From positions 1-64,000 of the forward strand of contig QIAN01000108.1 of assembly GCA_003225005.1 (NCBI GenBank): DNA of 64,000 nt, read 5' to 3'. Shown here in pieces: positions 1-8,405 of this stretch. The notes beneath the pieces are model-generated. The model ran no database searches, had not been told where the DNA came from, and was given only the letters and a program-made list of their open reading frames with translations. Source of the stretch: Acidobacteriota bacterium. Its GTDB lineage: Bacteria; Acidobacteriota; Terriglobia; Terriglobales; Acidobacteriaceae. A program made the translations under genes and the position numbers. Position 1 is the first letter of the stretch; the number at the start of each line of letters is the position of its first letter.

Positions 1-196
1 TCTCTTCTACCAGCTCTTGAAATCCCAACTTCTCCAGCATCGTGGCCACCCGAAGCAGGCCGCCATAGGGAGTTAGATTTTTGCCGGAGAAGTCGAATTG
101 CGTGGAAGCCCCAATTTTATTGGCCTCCGTCTTATCTCGCTCCGTCTCTTGTGGGGCGCGGGTTTCCTCGCTATGCTGTGGACTACGCTTAACCAT
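1..196 (-). CDS. IS1380-like transposase, N-terminal part (runs off left edge)
   Basis: Reading the minus strand from the ATG at 194-196 gives 65 uninterrupted codons that continue past the window edge. After a polar, charged start comes a conserved-looking stretch (NLTPYGGLLRVATML, then EKLGFQELVEE) of the kind that opens IS1380-group DDE transposases, where the N-terminal segment precedes the DNA-binding and catalytic core. The catalytic residues lie outside the window. It sits immediately downstream of a tatC gene that stops abruptly, so the element probably inserted there. The family is recognised by memory of its N-terminal motif, so the exact IS family is uncertain. Confidence 0.6.
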   Translation of the reverse strand, partial: MVKRSPQHSEETRAPQETERDKTEANKIGASTQFDFSGKNLTPYGGLLRVATMLEKLGFQELVEE

Positions 197-336
197 TTGG
201 GCGGCTCCTGGAAATCGGCTCACGAAGGTGCAAACTTTCGCGGCCTCTCTGTTTTACGACAGGATTTCCAGGGTCTCCAAATGGTTCTTCCCTTCAGTCG
301 TTTCTGATCAACTCAGAATCTGTGCATAGGTCAGGT
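1..336 (-). mobile_element. Right-hand part of an insertion sequence abutting tatC
   Basis: The stretch from about 336 down to the transposase start at 196 has no gene of its own and separates the truncated tatC from the transposase. Read on the minus strand, the element would begin near CCTGACCTATGCACAGATTC, just after the last tatC-like codons (FGY). IS1380 elements commonly start with CCT, which fits. The other end and the target-site duplication are outside the window, so the boundary is an inference. Confidence 0.45.
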
Positions 337-747
337 GTAACCAAACAAACCTCCAGCTATGAACAAGCCGACCGTACTGAGTAAGAACGGCAGAGCATAA
401 CGCTTCCTCGCGATACAGACCCGGAGCGATAAACCACCACAATTGATAGAACACAAATGGAGAGGCTGCAAATGTCCGGCAACAAACGTCACGTCGAGAT
501 AGAGATTAAAGGGCTCAGTCGGGTTTAAATACACCAACCCGCCGCCGAGCCCATGGTGACGTAGCGCCTGAATAATGGGTTGTTGCATTAAACCGAAAAT
601 GCGGTCAGCAAACGACCAGCACGAGAGAAATCCGGCGAGCACCGCAACGACTGAACAAATGATTCGTCTCCTCAGCTCCTCCAGGTGGGCCAGGAGCGGC
701 ATGGAGTGCGTGCGTTGTGCCAGCCCGAAGGCAGTCGTGTCAGACAT
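331..747 (-). pseudogene. tatC: TatC fragment, interrupted and frame-shifted
   Basis: The N-terminus (HLEELRRRIICSV) and the segment RYALPFLLSTVGLF are typical of TatC, the multi-spanning core subunit of the twin-arginine translocase in the inner membrane. Only 138 codons remain, against about 240-260 in intact TatC, and the frame stops just after FGY, where an insertion sequence appears to begin. Between codons of VTFVAG and RYALPF the reading frame is wrong. The +1 frame there reads FAASPFVFYQLWWFIAPG, which is the expected TatC sequence, so two compensating indels flank about 60 bp. The gene cannot make a full translocase subunit. It is the last member of a minus-strand run with the membrane protein at 794-1267. 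Several proteins in this window carry TAT signals, so another tatC must exist elsewhere if they are exported. Confidence 0.8.
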
Positions 748-793
748 GGAAAGCCTCTCCGATTATGTGTCAAAGATCGCCCATGACCGGGCA

Positions 794-1267
794 CTACTGG
801 AACGGCGCCACATACCATGCGCAGTACGTTCCTATGCCACTGAGCAGAACAATCACCCAAAGCACGAGCTCTGTGCGCATCCACCACTTCCAATGTCTGA
901 ACCGCAGCCACCGTGGAAGCACGTTCGTGCCGGCTGCGATGACGATATATAGTCCCAGAAGCTCAGCCGTTGTCCCCAGGAGCGCGTGTAGCATCGCCAC
1001 CTCGTAATACCACTTATGAAGACCCTTAGACAGCGCTGGCTTCACCTGTTGCCGGAAGGACGGCCACATCACCAGTCCGATCATGAACAGGTTCAAGAGA
1101 AGCACGGTCGTCTGGCAGATACCGTGAGCTTTGTAGCGTTTGTGTTTCGCGAGACGAGCCCCAGCGATCAACGCTGTTCCCATGATGAGTTGCACGACGA
1201 GGTTGAGATCTGCCCCGAAAGTTGCGCCGGTGCCGAGAAAGCCCTTCATGGGAGGCATATACAACAC
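794..1267 (-). CDS. Small membrane protein, DUF420-like
   Basis: 157 residues with about four hydrophobic segments (roughly 20-38, 52-70, 88-110 and 130-150) and a histidine in the second half (MLHALLG). The order and spacing resemble the DUF420/YozB-type cytochrome-oxidase-associated membrane proteins, but I cannot confirm the family by eye. It appears intact, unlike both neighbours, and lies 46 bp upstream of the tatC fragment and 36 bp downstream of the reductase fragment in the same direction, so it was probably part of an operon. Function unknown. Confidence 0.6.
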   Translation of the reverse strand: MLYMPPMKGFLGTGATFGADLNLVVQLIMGTALIAGARLAKHKRYKAHGICQTTVLLLNLFMIGLVMWPSFRQQVKPALSKGLHKWYYEVAMLHALLGTTAELLGLYIVIAAGTNVLPRWLRFRHWKWWMRTELVLWVIVLLSGIGTYCAWYVAPFQ

Positions 1268-1303
1268 CGTTGGTCGTCCACTGCACCCGCGGATTTCCGA
1301 TTC

Positions 1304-1639
1304 TCAATAGCCGGCAAACTCTTCCGTCCGAATATCGTCTTCATCTACCCCCACCTCAGCAAGCGTGCGGCGCGTCGCCGCGACCATCGTTGGTGGCCCA
1401 GCTATGTAATAGATCGGGCCCCGTACGATTCCTATTTGTGTGAAAAGCATTTCCGCGCTGATGTGTCCAGTTTGCCCTGTCCAAGCTCCGTTATTGTCCG
1501 GGATGCGGGTGAGAGCGGAGTTCCCTTTTTTTCCGAAGTATTTGTTTAATCCTTCCCGAAGCTGCAACCGGGCTCGCCATTCTCCATCTGGTTGATTCGC
1601 ATCACTGTGAACCGGTCGCTGATGAAGCTGCGAAAGCAA
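1304..1639 (-). pseudogene. Ferredoxin/flavodoxin reductase-like C-terminal fragment
   Basis: The last 55 residues (GHISAEMLF, then IYYIAGPPTMVAA and EEFAGY at the end) match the C-terminal NAD(P)-binding half of FNR-type oxidoreductases, including the GPP motif. The preceding part of the frame is not recognisable and the FAD-binding half is missing. Intact members are about 230-250 residues, so only the C-terminus survives. The frame opens with a TTG that is unlikely to be a real start. Confidence 0.6.
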
Positions 1640-1763
1640 CGCACCGTAAGAGAGTTGTCCCTGGATGGATTTTCAGGGCGATGGAGACATGCTTCCAATA
1701 GAGGTCACCGATTGGGCTCCGAATCCTGAACAACTCTACTGGGCGTCTGAGTTACGCCACATC

Positions 1764-2039
1764 TTAACCCAGACCCTGGAAGCGGTACGGCCGCCCCTTT
1801 TGGGAATCCTCCCGAAATTGGTCCAAGTTTTGGAAGGCCTTCAAAAAGGCTTCCTGAACCGCGTCTTGAGAATCTTCCCTGTTACGCGTAACGCTTTGGG
1901 CGATTCGGAGAAGTTTGCGATCGTATCTGTTTACGAGTTGCTCGAAAGCAGCGACATCCCCATTCTTGCTGGCATGGACGAGATCCAGGTCGGCGGTCGC
2001 TACCGCCCTCACTTCGAATTGTGCCGCGTATGCCGCCAT
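1764..2039 (-). pseudogene. ECF sigma factor N-terminal fragment
   Basis: The segment DVAAFEQLVNRYDRKLLRI followed by DAVQEAFLKAFQNLDQFRED is region 2 of an RpoE-type ECF sigma factor (core-polymerase and -10 binding). The frame goes out of register right after FREDS, where family members continue through the rest of region 2, and no region 4 follows. About 75 recognisable residues remain of an expected 190 or so. It cannot act as a sigma factor. Confidence 0.75.
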
Positions 2040-2142
2040 AATTGTTCACCTCGCTTTGGAGAACAACCGCTTTGTTACAGCAAGTGGAACCGAATGGAAA
2101 TGGAGGGCCGTTTTCGTTGCAGTGCCATCTGGAAATCCGGGC

Positions 2143-2502
2143 TCATTGCACCACGACCTTGCCGGTCATCTTCGGATGGACCGAGCAGTAGTAGGGATAC
2201 GTTCCCGCTTTCGCGAACGTGTAAGAGAACTTTTCGTCCGTATCGCGCACCTTGGAGTTGAACAGGCCATCTGTGCTGACCACCGTATGGGGAATATCAT
2301 CACGGTTGGTCCAGGTCACCGTAGCTCCAACGGGCACCGTGACCGTCTGCGGCCCAAAACTGAAGTTATCAATTTTCACCTCGGCGTTTGCTGCGGAGGA
2401 TTGGTCATTGGCCGCGACGCTCGGTGATCCCGCTAACTGCAATACAATCGCAATAACTACCGCCGCTGCGAAACTTGCAACCCACACGTTTTTACCTGTC
2501 AT
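2143..2502 (-). CDS. Cupredoxin (plastocyanin/amicyanin-like blue copper protein)
   Basis: 119 residues. A signal peptide (about 1-30) is followed by one cupredoxin domain. The type-1 copper ligands are visible: His in DDIPHTVVS, then Cys, His and Met in YYCSVHPKMTG. It should be a periplasmic single-electron carrier. The start is the ATG at 2502, preceded by AGAAAGGA. It is followed upstream in the same direction by a metallophosphoesterase and a DUF2231 protein; a cupredoxin next to a metallophosphoesterase is a recurrent pairing in Acidobacteriota as I recall it. The redox partner is not in the window. Confidence 0.92.
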   Translation of the reverse strand: MTGKNVWVASFAAAVVIAIVLQLAGSPSVAANDQSSAANAEVKIDNFSFGPQTVTVPVGATVTWTNRDDIPHTVVSTDGLFNSKVRDTDEKFSYTFAKAGTYPYYCSVHPKMTGKVVVQ

Positions 2503-2617
2503 TGTGCTATTCCTTTCTAAATTTGATCTTCTTGTTTAGACCAGAGCCCTGGCGGTCGACCCAGTGATCAAATCAACTTCTGCCTGGCCGCCTTTATCTC
2601 ATGAAGCCAAAGAGCTC

Positions 2618-3595
2618 CTATGCCCCGAGTGGCGAATCGACGATTGCGAGGCTGCGACCGCTGACCACATAGTTCACATCGGTAATACCCAACACCCGCT
2701 GCAACTGGTCAGCTGGCACCTTCATCGGTCCGGCTGAGGGCGCGGTTCCCGGCGCAGGTTGAGGGAAAGCGGTCGACATCGCGGTGTGGAACGAAACCTT
2801 GCCTTCGACCTTCTGCATGATCTGGTGAATGTGCCCGTTTAACACCGTCACGGAACCGAACCGCTTGACGTAAGACAATGCTTGTTCGCTGTCATCGGTT
2901 CCCCAGCCCCAATCGGGGTAGATGGTCCACAGCGGAATGTGTGCGAAGAGCACAATCGGAGTGCTAGCGGGGCGGCCCTTGAGATCGTCTTCCAGCCACT
3001 CCAGTTGGCCGTGACCGAGGGACCCCATGCCTCCGGCTTTCAAATTGGCGACATTTACGAGACCAACGAAATGCGCGCCCTTGTGATCGAAGCTGTACCA
3101 CCCTGTCCCTTTTGTCCCCTTCCCATAGCGCTGGAGATATTGCTCGCCGTTATCGGTCAGCATGTCGTGCTCACCCGGCACAAAGTAAATCTGTTTCGCG
3201 GATGCTCCTTTCGATGCCTGGTCAAGCGTGTCGAATTCACTCGGCTTCGAGAGCTGACTCAGATCACCGGTGTGAATGATGAAGTCCGGTTTGTGGGGCA
3301 TCGCGTTGATCTTGTTGATCGCCGTCTCGAGAGTAGCGGTGACGTCGGGATTGGCCGGCTTGTTAAAGCCGATGTGGCTATCGCTGATCTGCACAAAGCT
3401 GAAGTCCCCGCCTTTGCCGGCATCTTTGCCGTAGTTTTTAGCGAATGCGCGGGAGACCGGAATGCCGCCGCTTAAGGTCCAGACCAAGCCAGTACCCGCC
3501 CATGCCATGCACTTCAGGAATCCGCGACGATCAACGCCGTCGTTGTTGAGGTCCTGTAATTTTTGATCGATAAGATCTTGCTTCTTGTTGGGCAT
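2618..3595 (-). CDS. TAT-exported metallophosphoesterase
   Basis: 325 residues from the ATG at 3595, which has a GGAGG six bases upstream; a longer reading frame to 3802 lacks both a ribosome site and family resemblance. A twin-arginine signal (DRRGFLK) lies near residue 24. The calcineurin-like catalytic blocks follow in order: ISDSHIG (DxH), HTGDLS (GD), PGEHD (in place of the usual GNHD, so Asn is replaced by Glu), LFAHIPLW and LNGHIHQ. These bind a dinuclear metal centre. The substrate is unknown. The Glu substitution is typical of some cupredoxin-linked members but would alter the phosphate-side ligand. The upstream neighbour is the DUF2231 membrane protein. Confidence 0.9.
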   Translation of the reverse strand: MPNKKQDLIDQKLQDLNNDGVDRRGFLKCMAWAGTGLVWTLSGGIPVSRAFAKNYGKDAGKGGDFSFVQISDSHIGFNKPANPDVTATLETAINKINAMPHKPDFIIHTGDLSQLSKPSEFDTLDQASKGASAKQIYFVPGEHDMLTDNGEQYLQRYGKGTKGTGWYSFDHKGAHFVGLVNVANLKAGGMGSLGHGQLEWLEDDLKGRPASTPIVLFAHIPLWTIYPDWGWGTDDSEQALSYVKRFGSVTVLNGHIHQIMQKVEGKVSFHTAMSTAFPQPAPGTAPSAGPMKVPADQLQRVLGITDVNYVVSGRSLAIVDSPLGA

Positions 3596-3906
3596 TTGCC
3601 CTCCGTGGTTTGTAGCGTTCTGAGGTGATAACCGGCGCAAGTCACTTTTATTCCACTGATTTATTCTGCCGTCTAAACTTTTCTGGTATGGCGGACACGA
3701 GTGTCTCTGGCGGGGACAAAAGCAGGTCAGGCCGTTTACGTCATTGAGGTGGAAGGAGCAGCCGCGTGATCCAACATTGAATGACGCGTCGCAGGGAGAC
3801 ACGTTTGGACAGCCCAGCGGGATGCTATCGGTTTCTAAGGGACTGGGACCTGGCCACTTAAGCCACCGAGAACCTCGTCGGTCTCCTCACCGATTCGTGC
3901 TGAATT

Positions 3907-4356
3907 CTAGCCAGGCGTGTTTACGCCGCTTAGGAAACCGCCCAAATGCGCTGTCAGTGCCACGATGATGAGTGCCAGAAACTCAACGGCTAGACGGTAG
4001 GTCGGCAGGTATACTGTCCGTCGTCGAGCGCGGAAATGCACCCACCACACTAGCCAGATCATCACGGTCGAGATGCACGCAAGTACCAAGTGCAGCAAGA
4101 GGATTCCCTTCAGCTTCTGCCCCTCGAGTTGGAACTGCCATGCGAGTAGCCCAGTGACAAGAACCGGGAGTGTTGAAATCGCTGCCGCCAGTAGGTTGTA
4201 GTAAGCTGCGTCTGCGAGGCCACGTCGCTTCGTCCCGAGCGCGATGAGGTCGAATGCGATTGCCGCAACAAACAGAGCGATTGGAAAATGTATCAGCACC
4301 ACATGTTGTGCGTGCTTCTCCAGAAGTACGGTCTTGAGGTCGAAAGGATTTACCAT
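3907..4356 (-). CDS. DUF2231 membrane protein
   Basis: 149 residues with four hydrophobic segments. The N-terminal block (HAQHVVLIHFPIALFVAA) with its conserved histidines is characteristic of DUF2231 integral membrane proteins, which are often found near heme or copper redox genes. The ATG at 4356 follows a GGGAG ribosome site. It lies 311 bp upstream of the metallophosphoesterase in the same direction, so the two may or may not be cotranscribed. Function unknown; a role in a respiratory or redox module is an inference from neighbours. Confidence 0.85.
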   Translation of the reverse strand: MVNPFDLKTVLLEKHAQHVVLIHFPIALFVAAIAFDLIALGTKRRGLADAAYYNLLAAAISTLPVLVTGLLAWQFQLEGQKLKGILLLHLVLACISTVMIWLVWWVHFRARRRTVYLPTYRLAVEFLALIIVALTAHLGGFLSGVNTPG

Positions 4357-4502
4357 GGCTGCTCCCGTCTCTTAGATTTTGTCAAAGTCACTAAATGCAC
4401 CAACCCGACTGTGAGTCTTACGCCCTGCACCGTTCAAGGGGGTTATTCAGCTGTTTCGGAGTTCCAGCTCCGAGATAGAGTTGTTAATCTGAAAGACCAG
4501 TT

Positions 4503-4871
4503 TCAAGCCATAGGCCAGGAAGCGATAGGCATTCGCACCGCACGGTCGTCCGGAAGGGTCATATACATCACGTGATCTCCGAGATCGACCTGGATTGGGT
4601 GATTGGTGGCGAAGACTGCCGGAAGATAATCGAAAGCGGAAGCATAACTTGTTCGGTACAGGGTAGAACCCACCTGTATGCCGATGTCATAGGAGTAAAT
4701 CTGTGGCTGCAGTGGGAGGTCTAATGGACCGGCATAATTGGAATTGGATTGCGGGTCGTGGTTCTCGACACTGACAACAATGGCCGGTTGATCTTCAGTT
4801 TTCGCAGCTCCGTGCATACTCGCTGACAGCACGCCGGACATGAGCGCAAATAGCGTGGCACTGGTTTTCAT
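4503..4871 (-). CDS. Small secreted protein of unknown function
   Basis: 122 residues with an N-terminal signal peptide (MKTSATLFALMSGVLSASM). The start is strongly supported by GGAGGAAAT just before the ATG. The mature part is rich in Tyr, Asp and Pro and contains no family motif I recognise. It lies 146 bp upstream of the DUF2231 gene in the same direction. Confidence 0.65.
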   Translation of the reverse strand: MKTSATLFALMSGVLSASMHGAAKTEDQPAIVVSVENHDPQSNSNYAGPLDLPLQPQIYSYDIGIQVGSTLYRTSYASAFDYLPAVFATNHPIQVDLGDHVMYMTLPDDRAVRMPIASWPMA

Positions 4872-5455
4872 ATTTCCTCCAGCCGCACCGTCAATGGTCT
4901 CCCTGTTCCGGCGCTCACCACAGATAACCGGGCAGACGGTGATTTATTCCGCCGCCGAAATGATTGTTTGTCGGAAGGAATAAAAACCCCACGTGCCGGT
5001 TTAACCATGTGTGGATGTTAGGAGTTGGTTCTCAACCCGACTCGTTCGTTTTTTTCGACGGTGCGGAAGTGCTCGTCCATCCGGTGGAGACCAAGCAACA
5101 TGTCCTGAAAATTGTCCGGGCCGCGCCAGAAGGATGGCAGCGACTGGAGTCGCGAGGGTAGCCGACATCCCTGGCTCCCCTGCCTTCGCTGCATTCGGTC
5201 AACACCGACTGAAAGGTGGTCAACAAGCAGAACGACGTCGAGTGTTTGGCAAGCAGGGGAGTGAACACACCCGTTGCAATACCTCCGAATTCTGTATGCC
5301 CTGAGATCGTCTCTTACGAGCCTTTAACAAAACCGAGAGCCAACCGCTTTTGCTCCTTATCTTGCAAGTGCAAGAGAACCGCCTCGATAGGATATCTCGC
5401 CTTCCAAGGAAATCGGTTTGCTCCGAAGCCGCTTCGCGACAGTCGGGTGGAACAG
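4872..5455. other. 584-bp gap without a recognisable gene
   Basis: Several short open frames exist on both strands, but none has a convincing ribosome site or family resemblance. The gap separates the secreted-protein gene from the C-terminal end of the glycosyltransferase gene; both are on the minus strand, so it should contain the promoter of the former. Confidence 0.5.
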
Positions 5456-6163
5456 CTAGGCTCTATGGACTGGATCGTCGCGGCGCCTACCATACCACGG
5501 TCCTTGCCGGGTTCTGAAGAACCCCGGGCCACGCAATGCGAAGCCAACCACGATACCCAGAACCTCGAAGGCAGAGTGCGAACGTAGATTCCGTCCTGAC
5601 GTGACCACCTCCTCCGGCAGGATCACCAATCGACCCAAGCGCCTGAGTCGCCTGCTCAGTACGACGTCCTCGGCAGCGTACAGGGTCTGGTCGAACCCAC
5701 CTGCGGCCTCAAAGGCGTCACGCGCGCAGAAGAGGAAGCAACCGGAAGCGAGGTGTCCGAACCGCTGGATCCACAGCCATAGCCACGCCAGAATACGCCC
5801 GTAGATTGGGACGGACCCATCGAACCTTGCCCTGGCCCCGCCGCCGACCGCGCCGGTCCGCATTGCGTGTACGGCCGCGCCGACAACCGCCCCAGGGACA
5901 TGGGTGTCGGCATCGACGAACACCAGCAGGTCACCTTGAGCTTGCGCCGCTCCCGCGTTGCGGGCTGCGGCAATCTGCCGACAATTGACCGAGACGACGC
6001 GAGCGCCGCAACGCGCCGCCACCGTGGCTGTCGCGTCCGTCGACGCATCATCCACAACGATGATCTCGTACGGCTCGTTCATAGCCCCGCCCGCATGGAG
6101 CGCGCTGATCGTACGACCAATCAGGAACTCCTCGTCATGGGCCGGAATGATGAAGGTAATCAT
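5456..6163 (-). CDS. Family 2 glycosyltransferase
   Basis: 235 residues. The GT-A fold starts at once with FIIPAHDEE, then VVDDASTDAT (nucleotide-sugar binding), a conserved AAARNAG block and VDADTHVPG (the DxD-like metal site), and later GGFDQTLYAAEDV (the acceptor-side ED motif). A single hydrophobic stretch near 125-145 may associate it with the membrane. The length is normal for stand-alone GT2 enzymes. Sugar donor and acceptor cannot be deduced. The ATG at 6163 directly precedes the conserved N-terminus. Confidence 0.9.
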   Translation of the reverse strand: MITFIIPAHDEEFLIGRTISALHAGGAMNEPYEIIVVDDASTDATATVAARCGARVVSVNCRQIAAARNAGAAQAQGDLLVFVDADTHVPGAVVGAAVHAMRTGAVGGGARARFDGSVPIYGRILAWLWLWIQRFGHLASGCFLFCARDAFEAAGGFDQTLYAAEDVVLSRRLRRLGRLVILPEEVVTSGRNLRSHSAFEVLGIVVGFALRGPGFFRTRQGPWYGRRRDDPVHRA

Positions 6164-6252
6164 GCATGCGCAAGAGACACCGGCCTAATAAACCGAGGAA
6201 ACAAACATCGCTAGTGCCAGCCGACCAGAGCCTTGCCAATTAGATTACGGCT

Positions 6253-7497
6253 TCAGTCCCAAGCAAAGCCAATCATAGCTACCTGTTTCACCATCGGCAT
6301 CGGATGGTCGGTGTAACGAGGTGTAACGACGCAGCCAAGAAGGAAGTCGCTCAACTCCAGGATGGTCGCCAACACGGAAAGCACCCAAAAGCAGGCTTCT
6401 GAGAAGTTGGCATCGTCTCGGGCGCAGGGATAGCTGTACAAACCGAAGAAGCTGACTGGGCCTCCGCTGGTGATGCTGACCCCGTAAACGCCCATGGCAT
6501 AGTCAGTGGTGGCATCGGAAATGATGACGCCCCCGAAGTTAGGGTAGAAGGCGAAGGTCAGATTCCCATTGGCGCAACCATTGGGCACCTGCCCGGTCAC
6601 TTCGGTCAGACGTTGCGACTGCGCATCGTAGGTCCAAAAGCAGTTGAAATTGCCGCGCAAGTAGCCCGTCGGAATGGCAAGGGTGCCGAAGGTGGCAGCC
6701 GGAAGCTTCAGATGGGCGCTGTATTTGGCTACTGGTCCCATGTTGTTGAAGTTCAGGGTGAGATCTTTGCCGAGAATCAGACTGTCCCAGATGACGGGGT
6801 GATCCAAGTCACCGCCGAAAACCGCGGGGTCCCAATTCAGCGGGACGGCGCGGGTGATTTGAGTATTGTCCTGATTTTCGAAGCGTACCGTCGGCGAGCC
6901 GCGTCCGGCATCGAGGCCCGCAGGAGCATAGCCGTTTCCCGCTTCATTGGGGTTCAGGTTGGGGCCAGTGCCAAAGTAGAATGCTGCCTGGATTTGCGAG
7001 CCGTAGGCGAAGTGATTCTCAAACTGCATTCCGTTCCAGAACCAGCGGCAGGTGACGCCTCCCGCCGCTTTATTCGATTCTACGGTCACTCCTCCCGCTG
7101 ACAAGCTGAGTAAGACTTCAGTGCTGTTCACGAATCGCGGGTAGCCATACACGCCGAGTGGGCTGCGATTGTAGCCGGGAAGAGTCTCCGAAGGAGCAAC
7201 CAGGGCGTAGTCACCCGTAGCTGGATTAACAGCTTCCGAAATGAGTTCGAGACCAGGGAGCGAAGCCTGCGTCCAAGGATAGCCCAGAGTTTCCTCCAGA
7301 CTGTAGCCATCGGGTGGGTCTATGCCATCCGCGTGGTCGGTTGCTCCCGCGTTGAGGTAGCGATTCAGCGGGGTCCGGCCGCTGCCTGGTTGGTCGGATA
7401 CGTAGTAGATTTCTCCGTCGAAAGGATATACATTCCGCTCGTTGAAGTCGAAACTCGTCATTCGATCCGTACCGCTGTACAGGAAACGGTACAACAC
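6253..7497 (-). CDS. Large beta-rich protein with DUF5648-like repeats, probably missing its N-terminus
   Basis: 414 residues. The first 130 contain spaced motifs of the type LYRF...GTD, then PLNRYLNAGATDHAD and a GYSLEETLGY block, which resemble the DUF5648 repeat (LYRF-DHFYT-GY pattern) of secreted bacterial proteins. The rest is beta-strand-like with no recognised catalytic motif. There is no signal peptide, and the frame begins at a point where a TPR gene on the other strand also begins mid-domain, so the 5' end has probably been lost. The C-terminal 40 residues look unlike the rest and may follow a frameshift. Confidence 0.5.
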   Translation of the reverse strand: MLYRFLYSGTDRMTSFDFNERNVYPFDGEIYYVSDQPGSGRTPLNRYLNAGATDHADGIDPPDGYSLEETLGYPWTQASLPGLELISEAVNPATGDYALVAPSETLPGYNRSPLGVYGYPRFVNSTEVLLSLSAGGVTVESNKAAGGVTCRWFWNGMQFENHFAYGSQIQAAFYFGTGPNLNPNEAGNGYAPAGLDAGRGSPTVRFENQDNTQITRAVPLNWDPAVFGGDLDHPVIWDSLILGKDLTLNFNNMGPVAKYSAHLKLPAATFGTLAIPTGYLRGNFNCFWTYDAQSQRLTEVTGQVPNGCANGNLTFAFYPNFGGVIISDATTDYAMGVYGVSITSGGPVSFFGLYSYPCARDDANFSEACFWVLSVLATILELSDFLLGCVVTPRYTDHPMPMVKQVAMIGFAWD

Positions 7498-7508
7498 CCG
7501 TAACGTGG

Positions 7509-8120
7509 TTGGAGTCGGGGGCGGCGGCGGGGCATCACTTATTTGGCTTGTACCTCGCGATGATGGGACGCTACGAGGAGGCCTATACCGAGTTTCAACG
7601 AGCCATTCGCCTAGATCCTCTAGCTGTTAGCCAAAACCTGCTCGGCTTCAATTGCCTTTATGCGCGCCGATACGATCAAGCGGTCAGTGAATTTGTGAAG
7701 ATACTCGAACTGGACCCACAGGACGGCCCGGCGCTGTGTGGACTGGGCTGGGCGTATTCCTGGAAGGGACTGCATGAACTGGCAATCGCCGCATTGCAAA
7801 AGGGCGTTAACCTCTGGCCGGGTACGAGCCCCCTTACCATGCTCGCGGACGCATACGCGGCGGCAGAGCAACGCGACGACGCGCAGAAGGTACTAGAACA
7901 GTTGTTCGTGCTATCGAAGGAGCGCTACGTAACACCCTACGGTGTGGCCAGAATCTATAACGCTCTGGGGCAAAAAGACGAAGCCCTTCGGTGGCTCGAG
8001 ACCTCCTACCAACAGCAGGCAGAGTGGCTTTTATTACTGAAGGTCGATGCCCGTTTCGATGACCTGCGTTCTAACCCGCGCTTCCAGGACCTGATGCGGC
8101 GCATGAACTTTCCGGCGTAG
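7509..8120 (+). pseudogene. TPR protein C-terminal fragment (kinase/HTH-TPR type)
   Basis: 203 codons consisting of TPR repeats from the first residues (LYLAMMGRYEEAYTEFQRAI, then a LDP turn), ending in a FDDLRSNPRFQDLMRRM motif. That ending is typical of Acidobacteriota proteins in which a Ser/Thr kinase or winged-helix DNA-binding domain is followed by TPRs. No such N-terminal domain is present: the frame opens in the middle of a repeat, without a ribosome site, about 10 bp from where the neighbouring minus-strand gene also begins abruptly. Probably a remnant, although the TPR part itself is undamaged. Confidence 0.7.
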
Positions 8121-8208
8121 AGACAGACCAGCTTCATGGATTCGGCTTTCGTAAGAAGAAGGGGGGTTTTGTTAGACAGTCTGAGAACTGTTTTTATGTC
8201 CTGCGACT

Positions 8209-8405
8209 TTACGTTTTCCATCCGACCCGCTGCATCAATTCTCCAAACCTTGGCTCTCGGCGCGTATTCCGCCGAAAACCGGTTCGGAATTGAGCTTGAT
8301 CAGGTCGGGATTGCCTTCCTTATACGATGTTTCCAGCCACATGAACACTTTCTCGACGTCATCCATGGCGGCGTAGATCTTCGCGATGTGAGACCAATAT
8401 CTACC
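8209..8405 (-). pseudogene. TPR protein C-terminal scrap with frameshift
   Basis: On the minus strand the frame reads SHIAKIYAAMDDVEKVFMWL and then ETSYKEGNPDLIKLNSEPVF, the last TPR of the same kinase/HTH-TPR family. It breaks after GIRAE, and the +1 frame continues with PRFGELMQRVGWKT and a stop at 8209-8211, as expected for the family end. Only about 65 residues remain. It directly abuts the stop codon of the receptor-like gene at 8401. Confidence 0.7.

Noticed and set aside
4456-4473. Six-base stem near 4456-4473 as a terminator for the small secreted-protein gene
   Set aside because: The stem is short and is not followed by a U-run in the gene direction.
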